Source: a virus
Strand: one strand, 5' to 3'
DNA length: 64,000 bases
Virus record (IMG/VR): IMGVR_UViG_3300021962_000097
Span: 1-64,000 of that record
The position numbers and the translations under genes were made by a program. Under the pieces are notes generated by a model that was not told the origin of the DNA, searched no databases, and worked only from the letters and a program-made list of their open reading frames with translations. Below are positions 18,185-26,287 of this stretch, one piece after another (positions within the stretch are counted from its first letter, which is position 1; every line of letters begins with the position of its first letter).

Positions 18185-20643
18185 TATGCGCCGCCTCTTG
18201 TTCCTCGGTCGCCGCCAGGAACGCCTTGGTATGATCTATTAGTGCTGTTGTCAACAGTAGTTGTGCCCGTTTCTGAACCTGCTGCATTTATATTTGCTCT
18301 TAGACTTGCAGCATTAGTTGAAGGTCCAGGTGTTGGCGAATCTGTTGTTTCAGGATCTGCTTGGATTTCAGCGCCTGGAAATTTAGTAGCATAATCAGCT
18401 TTATTTTTCTCGTAGGCTTCTTGCATGCCTCTTCTGTTTAAATGTAGTGTTTGAATAAATTGTCCCTTACTGAACGAATGACTTATAGTGTTGATTTTAA
18501 ATAAACCAGAATAATTAATAAGTGTTTTTGAATCTGCAAAATCATACATACCTGTGCTTTGATTTATGTCAATAGGAGTTCTAAAATTAACAACAATATC
18601 AACTTCACTGGTTTGATAATCAATAGATCCGGTGTCATTTAAATTAATGAATCCTGTGTTAGATGGAGAACTATAATTTCCTAATCCACTATCTCCAATA
18701 TAATACGGATCTCCTATAATTTTAAGATCTACAGTGAGCATGTCAGCACCTTCTGTAACTGCTTCATAGAACTGTCTAGCAACCCTAGTTTCAATAGTTT
18801 CAGCACCGCCTCCACCTTGTCTATCAGTACTAGTTCCTGTGCTTACAGGCAGAACTTTTAGACCAGTACTGCCTACTATCGGATTTTTCTGTCCTTCAAG
18901 TGGCGGACTTTCTACATTTTCTCCATCTACAGTACTATTGTTTGCTTGTTCTTTTACGTCTTGACTTTGATTGTTATTAGTAGCAGTAAATTTTGAATAA
19001 AATCCGCTTTTGATTTCTATATTAAAGTCTAGTATGTCTAAATTTTTTCCTGTATAGATGTAATTGTACTCTTTAATGGCTTGTCTTTTAAGGTTATCGA
19101 ATCCAGGCGCAGGTGTATTTGGAGGCATAAACTTGCCAGAATGTACTCTATAAGGTACAACTCTGTAGACTACAAGTCTTGGCTTAGTGCCAGTCTTGGT
19201 ATAATTTTCTTCGCTGGGTATTTGATAAAATTCAGTATCGATACGCCACCAAGGAATCATTCCATTATCATCAATTTGTTCTTTTTTAAGTGCTTGTCTT
19301 GCATAGTCACTTTGTAGAATAACTTGATTGATTGCATTAATAATATCACCGCTCTGCTTAAACTGAAGATTTCCAGTATTAATATCTATAGGCTGAGCTA
19401 TCCAAGTATCTGTTTCTTCGTCGTATACTTGCTCTTCTTTAGGATACGGTGCGTCTCCTTTTTTAACAATACTATAGCCCATACTACTGGCACCAATAGC
19501 ATTACAGTTATTAGGATCTTGAACAAGATTAGTTACTGTACCAATATTTGTTTCTACAACACCTAATTTTTGAAACAGTGTATTGTTATTTGCAGTGTTA
19601 CTAGGATTGGCTGTAGCAGTAGCGGTATTTTCTTTCTGATTAGGTCCAGAATTAGATGTAGAAGACGAGCTGGCAATTTCCATAGGAAATAAAATTACAA
19701 TTTGATCTGCTACATTGATTGTACCATCTTTAACTTGAAGTTGTTGAAAATCGTTGAGAACTTTCTGTAGACTATTTTCGCCAGTTTGTAAAACTTCTTG
19801 AACTGTTTTTCCGCTTATGCTAACATCTGATTTTAATTTAGTGTATCTATCAGAATGAGCACCATCATTCCAAGCTATAGCTTCAATTTTATATGTAGAT
19901 CCTTTGCCCGTGACATGCATGTCTATGGTTTGAAATTTAAAAGGAATAAATTTTTTAAATTGAGGAAGATCAATTACTTCGTTTTGTTCTGTAAACCCTT
20001 TAAATTCTATTGTTAATAAGAAAGGTGCTTCATTATATCCATTATGACCAGAACGTTCACAAGCAACTGCAATGGATTGAATAAACATTCCCATTGAATA
20101 AGGCTCTGTTACTTCAAATGACATAGTAGTAGCACTGGTATTTTGAGTAGTCTTGTCCCACCCATAGATACTATCCATGTTAAAATTATCTATAAAAAAG
20201 TCAAACTGTCCATACTCTGTTTGTATTCTATTATATGGATCTCCATTGGCACTCTTACAAATGATTGTTTTAGGTCCAGTGGCTCTATAGGTTGAATCAG
20301 GAAAATTTATTTCTTCGTCACTAAGAGTTGACAGCGTAAAAATATAAGTGTAACTAGCAAAAACATTAAGCACATTAGGATACGGAGGAAGAGCATCTAC
20401 TGAAGTAGTGGCAGCTCTCATAGAAGGTGCTTTTAATAACTTACTAATATCAACATTGAAAGCTCCAAGAGGATCTTTTATAAAATTAGAAACTTGTCCT
20501 GGCAATTTATTAGCAGCAACTTGAAGTTGCGCTGTAGATTGAGGAAAATTAGCTGCTAGGTCTTTAGCTAGTCCAGCGCTATTAAGTTTATTAGTAGCTT
20601 TAGTGACTAGATTAGTGGCTGTCTCTTTTAGATCAAATGGCAT
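18184..20643 (-). CDS. Large baseplate hub protein, probable gp27 functional equivalent (819 aa)
   Basis: This virion protein lies between gp53 and gp5. By position it is the best candidate for the hub ring that holds the gp5 spike (gp27 in T4, 391 aa), but I do not see direct gp27 similarity. Residues about 95-290 look like a compact beta domain (YTYIFTLSTLSDEEINFPD, then FDFFIDNFNMDSIYGWDK). Residues about 620-720 form a second beta-rich domain (GADMLTVDLKIIGDPYYIGD, then ending ISHSFSKGQFIQTLHLNRRG), which resembles tail-hub beta-barrel edges. The two are separated by Asn/Ser/Thr-rich linkers, and the C-terminus is a Pro/Thr/Gly-rich tail. It is twice the size of T4 gp27. It starts 3 nt after the gp53 stop with a weak ribosome site, and its stop overlaps the gp5 start by one base. 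Confidence 0.6.
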   Translation of the reverse strand: MPFDLKETATNLVTKATNKLNSAGLAKDLAANFPQSTAQLQVAANKLPGQVSNFIKDPLGAFNVDISKLLKAPSMRAATTSVDALPPYPNVLNVFASYTYIFTLSTLSDEEINFPDSTYRATGPKTIICKSANGDPYNRIQTEYGQFDFFIDNFNMDSIYGWDKTTQNTSATTMSFEVTEPYSMGMFIQSIAVACERSGHNGYNEAPFLLTIEFKGFTEQNEVIDLPQFKKFIPFKFQTIDMHVTGKGSTYKIEAIAWNDGAHSDRYTKLKSDVSISGKTVQEVLQTGENSLQKVLNDFQQLQVKDGTINVADQIVILFPMEIASSSSTSNSGPNQKENTATATANPSNTANNNTLFQKLGVVETNIGTVTNLVQDPNNCNAIGASSMGYSIVKKGDAPYPKEEQVYDEETDTWIAQPIDINTGNLQFKQSGDIINAINQVILQSDYARQALKKEQIDDNGMIPWWRIDTEFYQIPSEENYTKTGTKPRLVVYRVVPYRVHSGKFMPPNTPAPGFDNLKRQAIKEYNYIYTGKNLDILDFNIEIKSGFYSKFTATNNNQSQDVKEQANNSTVDGENVESPPLEGQKNPIVGSTGLKVLPVSTGTSTDRQGGGGAETIETRVARQFYEAVTEGADMLTVDLKIIGDPYYIGDSGLGNYSSPSNTGFINLNDTGSIDYQTSEVDIVVNFRTPIDINQSTGMYDFADSKTLINYSGLFKINTISHSFSKGQFIQTLHLNRRGMQEAYEKNKADYATKFPGAEIQADPETTDSPTPGPSTNAASLRANINAAGSETGTTTVDNSTNRSYQGVPGGDRGTRGGA

Positions 20644-20646
20644 ATA

Positions 20647-20946
20647 TTATAATCCTAAAATTGTTTTCAAACTATTACCTTTAGGAATATAAATTTGTGT
20701 GCCAGGGATAAAATCAAATACTGGATCTTGGAGGACATCTAAATTTCGTTGGATGAAAACCCACCAAAGAGCAGAATCACCATATAGATCATATGCTAAC
20801 AGGTCTGGACGATAGGTGTACTGGGCTTCTATGGTGTATAAAAAATCGTCAGGCTCTGCGGAAACTGTTCGTATAGATAAAATATCTAAATAATCATCTT
20901 TAACTTTGGTGTTAAACCAAGGACTTTTTGCTGTGTATTTGGCCAT
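20647..20946 (-). CDS. 53: Baseplate wedge protein gp53 (short form)
   Basis: This 99-aa wedge protein helps fasten the wedges together around the hub in the T4 model. The sequence pattern DLLAYDLYGDSALWWVFIQR, followed by DPVFDFIPGTQIYIPK, is typical of gp53 and LysM-like baseplate proteins: a short alpha/beta unit that ends in a xIPxGxxIxIP-type strand. It is about half the length of T4 gp53 (196 aa), as I expect in aquatic T4-like phages. The start overlaps the upstream stop by one base. Confidence 0.82.
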   Translation of the reverse strand: MAKYTAKSPWFNTKVKDDYLDILSIRTVSAEPDDFLYTIEAQYTYRPDLLAYDLYGDSALWWVFIQRNLDVLQDPVFDFIPGTQIYIPKGNSLKTILGL

Positions 20947-21923
20947 TATACGTATCCCGATCCCGAACTTGTCATGTAATCTCCATTGACAAATTTTTGT
21001 AGGCTAAATGTTCTAACACTTTCTCTACTATAGATAGGCTGTAGGCTAATAGTAAAACTACTTTTAGTTGGTACATGACTACCGCCTTGAGCGCCGCCAT
21101 TAGAAGAAAGTGCAGCATTTAAAAAGCTAGATCCTGCTCCAATAGCTGCACTTAAATTCTGTGCCCCTGGTATATTGCTTATTAGATTACTAAGCTGTCC
21201 GCCGGCACCAGATGCACTTGATATTGTAGAAATATAATCAGACCCGGCATCTAATGAAACTTGAAAATTAGTAACAACTACCGGAACATTTTTAAACACA
21301 TATTCACCATAACCATTTAAAGACAGTATAGGAGGAGGATTGCCCGCTGGGCTAGATTCTCCGCTGAACATTTTTGTAACTGATCTTAAAAAATGTAATG
21401 CAGCTATCCAGTATTGTGCCTGTACAGCATCTTCAACATTCATAGGAGCTATTATTGATATTGCATCTGGTTGACTGCTTTGATATGTTTGAAATGGATA
21501 GTTATTATGTACTGGATCTAGTCCGGCATATCTAGCCGTTGATCCTAGAGTAATTTGAGGAGTATAAGGAAATACAAGGCCTCCTGCGGCTTTCAATGGT
21601 GCAAACACTGCACTAGAATCAAAAATTGTTCCGCCTGGTACACTTAGTCTAACACGCCAATCACTATTCGCATCGGATCCGCCAAACATAGCCGATGCTC
21701 CTGTAATTTTTCCTATAACGTTTCCGCCAGCAGGAAGATTAACACTTCGAATTTTGCTGATTAAATTGGCTGGATTAGCTAAATTACTAAGTGCAGAACT
21801 AAGTTGCATGCCTACATTAGAACTGGTGCCTAGTTGGCCAAAGGCCGCTTGTGCATTCGACCCATTAGATTGTGATCTTCCTATGATGGTGTTTATGCCC
21901 GCGCCTAAATCAAAATTTGCCAT
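20946..21923 (-). CDS. 48: Baseplate tail-tube protein, gp48/gp54-like
   Basis: This is the first gene of the leftward tail operon (325 aa). It is likely the baseplate-to-tube junction protein (gp48 or gp54 in T4) from which tube polymerisation begins. Evidence is positional (immediately upstream of gp53 and the hub genes) plus a tube-like beta core: DWRVRLSVPGGTIF near residue 87, then VFPYTPQITLGSTARYAG, then PVVVTNFQVSLDAGSDYIST and TSFTISLQPIYSRE-type strands near the end. Between these strands lie Gly/Ser/Ala-rich linkers. I cannot tell gp48 from gp54 by sequence alone. It has a good AGGAGA ribosome site and a late box about 20 nt upstream. Confidence 0.72.
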   Translation of the reverse strand: MANFDLGAGINTIIGRSQSNGSNAQAAFGQLGTSSNVGMQLSSALSNLANPANLISKIRSVNLPAGGNVIGKITGASAMFGGSDANSDWRVRLSVPGGTIFDSSAVFAPLKAAGGLVFPYTPQITLGSTARYAGLDPVHNNYPFQTYQSSQPDAISIIAPMNVEDAVQAQYWIAALHFLRSVTKMFSGESSPAGNPPPILSLNGYGEYVFKNVPVVVTNFQVSLDAGSDYISTISSASGAGGQLSNLISNIPGAQNLSAAIGAGSSFLNAALSSNGGAQGGSHVPTKSSFTISLQPIYSRESVRTFSLQKFVNGDYMTSSGSGYV

Positions 21924-21942
21924 TTGAGTATCTCCTATACTC

Positions 21943-21950
21943 TATTTATT
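21943..21950 (-). promoter_or_regulatory. Late promoter box (AATAAATA) for the leftward tail operon
   Basis: The minus strand reads AATAAATA, one base from T4 TATAAATA, 20 nt upstream of the gp48-like start. Its upstream edge shares base 21950 with the -35 hexamer of the rightward sigma70 promoter, so the two polymerase footprints must overlap. Confidence 0.68.
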
Positions 21951-21978
21951 TGACAAAATTATCAGAGTAGTTTATAAT
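21950..21978 (+). promoter_or_regulatory. Perfect sigma70-type promoter for gp55-gp47-gp46
   Basis: TTGACA at 21950-21955 and TATAAT at 21973-21978 are separated by exactly 17 bp, an exact match to the host housekeeping consensus. Transcription should start near 21985, just upstream of the AAGGAT ribosome site and the gp55 ATG at 22000. This implies expression by unmodified host polymerase before gp55 is made. Confidence 0.85.
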
Positions 21979-21999
21979 TCTACATAAGGATCCCATAGA

Positions 22000-22824
22000 A
22001 TGACTAAAGTCAATTACTTAAACAATAAAGATATATTAGAAGAAATACACCGCTCAAAAAATACGTATTCAAGCTATACAAAGCCAGAATACAGTCGCTA
22101 CGATCTTATACTGCCCAGTGTAGATAAGATCAATATACGTACTATAGCGGAAGCAAAACGAGCAAGAGCCAAACGACTTGGACATCAAGAGTATGATCGA
22201 AGAAAATCTGCTGGCGAGAAAGTCAAACAAGCAGACTGCGAAGTTGACTATAAGAAGATTGCCAAAACAGACGTTGTGTTTAGAATTATGACCTTTGATC
22301 ATATACCATTAAACAATGTTAGAAAGCGTAATCCAAAGACCGTAGCAGACGGGCGTGATAAAGTTAACTTTCCTCCATACCAACATTGGAAATTTAATGA
22401 AGAAGATGAGCTAGTTTGTGTGGGTAAAAGTCATTGGAAGGGCGATGTTGACACAGGATCTTTTAATAAAGACCACGGTCAGATAACAAATACTCTAGCA
22501 CGTATGTTTATCAAACTCTGCGAACGCTATGCTACCCGAGGTAATGTTAGAGGCTACACCTATAATGATGAAATGCGGGGACAGGCTATTCTACAGTTAA
22601 CACAGATCGGTCTACAATTTGATGAATCAAAGTCAGATAACCCGTTTGCCTACTACACTGCGGCAGTTACTAACAGTTTTGTAAGAATTATTAACATAGA
22701 AAAACGTAATCAAGGCATTAGAGACGACATATTAGAAATTAACGGTATGAATCCTAGCTACTCTAGAACTAACAGTGGAGAGTACGAAGCTGGTCTAAGT
22801 AGATTTAACGAAGGTACTGAATGA
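22000..22824 (+). CDS. 55: Late-transcription sigma factor gp55
   Basis: This 274-aa sigma-like protein should redirect host RNA polymerase to TATAAATA-type late promoters. The sigma region-2-like core is near residues 180-245: ERYATRGNVRGYTYNDEMRG, then QIGLQFDESKSDNPFAYYT and a helix leading to NIEKRNQGIRDD, a pattern I recognise from aquatic T4-like gp55. It is longer than T4 gp55 (185 aa) because of a basic N-terminal extension (KRARAKRLGHQEYDRRKSAG near 50-70). It begins with MTKVNYLNNKDILEEIHRSK after an AAGGAT ribosome site, and its stop overlaps the gp47 start (ATGA). Its own gene lies behind a host-type promoter whereas the structural genes lie behind late boxes, consistent with an early-to-late switch. 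Confidence 0.9.
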   Translation: MTKVNYLNNKDILEEIHRSKNTYSSYTKPEYSRYDLILPSVDKINIRTIAEAKRARAKRLGHQEYDRRKSAGEKVKQADCEVDYKKIAKTDVVFRIMTFDHIPLNNVRKRNPKTVADGRDKVNFPPYQHWKFNEEDELVCVGKSHWKGDVDTGSFNKDHGQITNTLARMFIKLCERYATRGNVRGYTYNDEMRGQAILQLTQIGLQFDESKSDNPFAYYTAAVTNSFVRIINIEKRNQGIRDDILEINGMNPSYSRTNSGEYEAGLSRFNEGTE

Positions 22825-23831
22825 GTTTATTTAAAAAAATTGCCTGTTTTACAGACATACACTTTGGTCTTAAAAGTAATAGCCATACACACAATCAAGA
22901 TTGTTTAGATTTTGTTGATTGGTACATAGCAAAAGCTAAAGATGAAGGTTGTGACACTGGAATTTTTATGGGCGATTGGCATCACAATCGAAATAGTCTT
23001 AATATCACTACTATGGACTATAGCCTTAGGGCTTTGGAAAAGCTAGGTAAGGCGTTTGATCAATTTTATTTTTTTCCTGGCAATCATGATTTATACTATA
23101 AAGACAAACGTGATATTCATTCAGTTGAGTTTGGCAAATATATTCCCGGTGTTACTGTTGTTCACGAACCTACAACGATGGGCGATGTTCTACTTTGTCC
23201 GTGGCTAGTAGGGGATGAATGGCGCAAAGTAGAAAAGTCAAAGGCAAGATATTGCTTTGGACACTTTGAATTGCCCTTGTTCTATATGAATGCCATGGTA
23301 CAAATGCCAGATCACGGTGAAATACAGCTCAAACATTTTAAAAACTTTGAGCTAGGCTTTAGTGGGCACTTCCATAAACGCCAGCAAAGAGAAAATGTTA
23401 TCTATATTGGTAATGCTTTTCCGCACAACTATGCAGATGCATGGGACGACGAACGTGGCATGATGATATTAGAGTGGGGCAAGCAGCCAGAATATCACAC
23501 ATGGGATGACCAGCCCAAGTTTAGAACTATTAAACTTAGCGAACTGATCGATGGTGCAGATAAAGTAATCAAATCTAAAATGCACTTTAGAGTAACCTTA
23601 GACATTGACATTAGCTACGAAGAAGCAAGTTTTATCAAAGAAACTTTTATGAAAGACTATGATATTCGTGAATTGACTCTAGTTCCTGCAAAGAAAGATG
23701 TCGAAGTTAACACTAATATTGACATACAAGCCTTTGAAAGCGTCGACGAAATTGTTAGTAAACAGATTATTAACATACAAAGTGAACAATTTAAAGCCAA
23801 TACACTATTGGCAATTTACAATAGCCTATGA
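22821..23831 (+). CDS. 47: Recombination endonuclease subunit gp47 (Mre11/SbcD-like)
   Basis: This is the nuclease subunit of the gp46/gp47 complex, which resects DNA ends for recombination-dependent replication and repair. Metallophosphoesterase motifs appear in order: DxH at D12-H14, GDWHHNR near 50-56, GNHD near 90, GHFELP near 148, and GHFHKR near 178. These supply the two-metal site. The length of 336 aa matches T4 gp47 (339 aa). The start overlaps the gp55 stop (ATGA) and the stop overlaps the gp46 start the same way, so the three are translationally coupled. Confidence 0.96.
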   Translation: MSLFKKIACFTDIHFGLKSNSHTHNQDCLDFVDWYIAKAKDEGCDTGIFMGDWHHNRNSLNITTMDYSLRALEKLGKAFDQFYFFPGNHDLYYKDKRDIHSVEFGKYIPGVTVVHEPTTMGDVLLCPWLVGDEWRKVEKSKARYCFGHFELPLFYMNAMVQMPDHGEIQLKHFKNFELGFSGHFHKRQQRENVIYIGNAFPHNYADAWDDERGMMILEWGKQPEYHTWDDQPKFRTIKLSELIDGADKVIKSKMHFRVTLDIDISYEEASFIKETFMKDYDIRELTLVPAKKDVEVNTNIDIQAFESVDEIVSKQIINIQSEQFKANTLLAIYNSL

Positions 23832-25618
23832 TTCGCATTAAAGATTTAACCGTAAAGAACTTTATGAGTGTGGGTAACCAGACTCAAGCAGTGAACTTTT
23901 GTCGAGAACAGATGACTCTTGTACTAGGTGAGAACTTAGATCAGGGTGGAGACGACAGCGGAAGCCGCAACGGTACAGGTAAAACTACAATTATCAATGC
24001 TTTGAGCTTTGCACTCTTTGGTCAAGCGTTAACTAACATCAAAAAAGATAACTTGATCAATAAGATCAACGTTAAAAATATGTTGGTCACGCTGACATTT
24101 GAAAAAGACGGACAAGAATATCGTATTGAACGTGGCCGCAAGCCCAATGTTCTAAGATTTTTTGTCAACGATCAAGAACAGGCCAACGAAGAAACAGATG
24201 ATGCACAGGGCGACATGCGAGAAACACAAAAGGATCTTGATGATATCCTAGGCATGAGCCACGACATGTTCAAACACGTTGTTGCATTAAACACCTATAC
24301 AGAACCGTTTTTATCTATGAAGGCGGGAGAACAGCGTGAAATTATTGAACAGTTACTGGGCATTACTCTACTTTCAGAGAAGGCAGAAGCTCTTAAAGAA
24401 CTTATTCGCATCACTAAAGACGATATAATTCAAGAAACTGCTCAGATAGAAGCTACAAAAAAAGCCAACGAAAAAATTGAAGAAGGTATTGCAGGATTAA
24501 AACGCAGACAAGACATGTGGTTGAAGAAACGCCAGGAAGATGTTGAGGCTCTAGCTCTACAGTGGTCTGAATTAAATCAATTAGATATTATTGCAGAACT
24601 ACAAGCGCATAAAGACTTAACTGAGTATAATCAAAAGCGTAAAGCCATTGACGAACTTAACAAACTTATTGCTCGCTGTGTTGCAGACGAAGCAAAAGAA
24701 ACTAAACAAATTGAAAAATTAAAGAAAGAGATTGCAGAATTAGAAAATCATAAATGCTATGCCTGCGGTCAAGACATGCATGATGCAAAGCACGAGCAAG
24801 TGCTAGCAGAAAAGCAAACAGCATTGCGAGAAGCAGCACTACAGGCGTTGGCCACTAACGGTCAGTGGATGGAGAATACAGATGCGCTTAATGCTCTAGG
24901 AGAACTAGGTGTTCAACCTACAGTGTTTTACAGTCGTGAAGAAGATGCTATCAATCATAGAAATACAATTCAAAATCTCGAACAACAGATAACTGCTAGA
25001 GAATCAGATCAAGATCCTTATCAAGAGCAAATTGATGAACTAAGTGAAACTGCTCTACAAGAAATTAGTTGGGATAAGGTAAATGATTTGAATGATCTTA
25101 AAGAGCATCAAGAATTTCTGTTAAAATTGCTGACCAGCAAAGACAGTTTTATCCGTAAAAAAATTATTGATCAGAATTTGGCCTACTTAAACAATAGGCT
25201 GACTTACTATCTTGACAAAATGGGACTACCGCACACTGTAACATTCCTAAATGATCTTACTGTAGAAATTACACAGCTTGGACAAGATTTAGACTTTGAC
25301 AACTTGTCACGCGGTGAACGTAATCGTTTGATTCTAGGACTAAGCTGGAGTTTCCGTGATGTATGGGAAAGTCTATATCAAAATATTAATTTGTTGTTTA
25401 TTGATGAGCTTATTGACAACGGTTTAGATGCCAGTGGCGTTGAAAGTGCATTGGCTGTACTAAAGAAAATGGCACGTGAACGCAACAAAAACATATATTT
25501 GATCAGTCACAAAGATGAATTAATTGGTAGAGTAAACAACGTTCTTAAAGTAATTAAAGAAAACGGGTTTACTAGTTATGATAACGACCTTGAAGTATTA
25601 GATGAGCAGCAAGCATGA
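23828..25618 (+). CDS. 46: Recombination endonuclease subunit gp46 (Rad50/SbcC-like ATPase)
   Basis: This is the SMC-like ATPase partner of gp47. The Walker A motif NGTGKTT is at residues 48-54. Long coiled-coil arms (about 185-440) are interrupted by a zinc-hook motif CYAC at 310-313, which dimerises Rad50-type proteins. The ABC signature (NLSRGERNRLILGLS) and Walker B (NLLFIDELIDNGLD) lie in the last 100 residues. The length of 596 aa is close to T4 gp46 (560 aa). No truncation or missing catalytic residue is seen. The 3' end overlaps the next small gene by 17 nt. Confidence 0.96.
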   Translation: MIRIKDLTVKNFMSVGNQTQAVNFCREQMTLVLGENLDQGGDDSGSRNGTGKTTIINALSFALFGQALTNIKKDNLINKINVKNMLVTLTFEKDGQEYRIERGRKPNVLRFFVNDQEQANEETDDAQGDMRETQKDLDDILGMSHDMFKHVVALNTYTEPFLSMKAGEQREIIEQLLGITLLSEKAEALKELIRITKDDIIQETAQIEATKKANEKIEEGIAGLKRRQDMWLKKRQEDVEALALQWSELNQLDIIAELQAHKDLTEYNQKRKAIDELNKLIARCVADEAKETKQIEKLKKEIAELENHKCYACGQDMHDAKHEQVLAEKQTALREAALQALATNGQWMENTDALNALGELGVQPTVFYSREEDAINHRNTIQNLEQQITARESDQDPYQEQIDELSETALQEISWDKVNDLNDLKEHQEFLLKLLTSKDSFIRKKIIDQNLAYLNNRLTYYLDKMGLPHTVTFLNDLTVEITQLGQDLDFDNLSRGERNRLILGLSWSFRDVWESLYQNINLLFIDELIDNGLDASGVESALAVLKKMARERNKNIYLISHKDELIGRVNNVLKVIKENGFTSYDNDLEVLDEQQA

Positions 25619-25856
25619 TGATATAATGAGTGCGTTTCGAACTTATTTCGAAGCAAACCAAAAGTGGGAAGTAGAAAGGACCAAACGGTCTTCTATACAA
25701 CTACGGCAAAGTCTAAGTAGAATTAGAGAACTATGCTCAGATCAGCGTGTAATTGTACGTGAGTGGGCAAGGATTAAAGAGGCAGAACTAGCAGAAAAAG
25801 AAGCAAGAAGACAGGCTCAAAAGAGGCAGAAGACGGAAGGCAGCAATGATAACTAA
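25602..25856 (+). CDS. Small basic helical protein of unknown function
   Basis: This 84-aa protein is predicted to be almost entirely helical, with a basic middle (KRSSIQLRQSLSRIREL at about 28-44) and a charged Lys/Arg/Glu-rich C-terminus. It overlaps gp46 by 17 nt. A small helical Lys/Arg/Ala-rich protein after gp46 is common in aquatic T4-like phages as I recall, sometimes described as histone-like. DNA or RNA binding is only a guess from charge. The start is ATG inside gp46 with an upstream AGATGAG-type weak site, so translation is probably coupled. Confidence 0.7.
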   Translation: MSSKHDDIMSAFRTYFEANQKWEVERTKRSSIQLRQSLSRIRELCSDQRVIVREWARIKEAELAEKEARRQAQKRQKTEGSNDN

Positions 25857-25861
25857 GTGCC

Positions 25862-26287
25862 ATGACATGGTACTTCCAAAATGAAATCGTTGAATCGCTG
25901 CCCGAAGATTGCGTTGGGTTTGTATATCTAATTACAAATCTTACCACAGGCAGAAAATATATAGGCAAAAAATTAGCCAAATTTAGTAAAACAACATATA
26001 AAACAGTAAAATTAAAAAACGGAAGTAAAAAGAAAAAGAAAATTCGAAGCAAAATTGACTCCGATTGGAGAGATTATTACGGTTCGAATATAGAATTAAG
26101 CAAAGACATAGAGACACTAGGCAAAGAAAATTTCAAACGAGAGATAATGTTTTACTGTAAAAGTAAAGCAGAATGTTCTTACATAGAGGCCAGAGAACAA
26201 TTTACACACAAAGTTCTAGAATCAAAAGATTACTATAACGGACAGATCTCAGTCCGTGTACATGGCTCACATATATTAAAATCATAG
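25862..26287 (+). CDS. GIY-YIG family nuclease (Seg/homing-type, free-standing)
   Basis: This 141-aa protein has the GIY-YIG fold signature near the N-terminus: GFVYLITN at 19-26 and KYIGKK at 32-37. A Lys-rich loop follows (NGSKKKKKIRSKI), then a helix containing the likely catalytic Glu (SYIEAREQF) and a closing DYYNGQ segment. Free-standing GIY-YIG nucleases of T4-like phages are often homing endonucleases. There is no visible extra DNA-binding module beyond the basic loop, so the specificity is unknown. It lies directly before the structured non-coding region, which recalls the pairing of homing nucleases with introns, but I see no interrupted gene. It starts 5 nt after the preceding gene without a strong ribosome site. 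Confidence 0.8.
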   Translation: MTWYFQNEIVESLPEDCVGFVYLITNLTTGRKYIGKKLAKFSKTTYKTVKLKNGSKKKKKIRSKIDSDWRDYYGSNIELSKDIETLGKENFKREIMFYCKSKAECSYIEAREQFTHKVLESKDYYNGQISVRVHGSHILKS

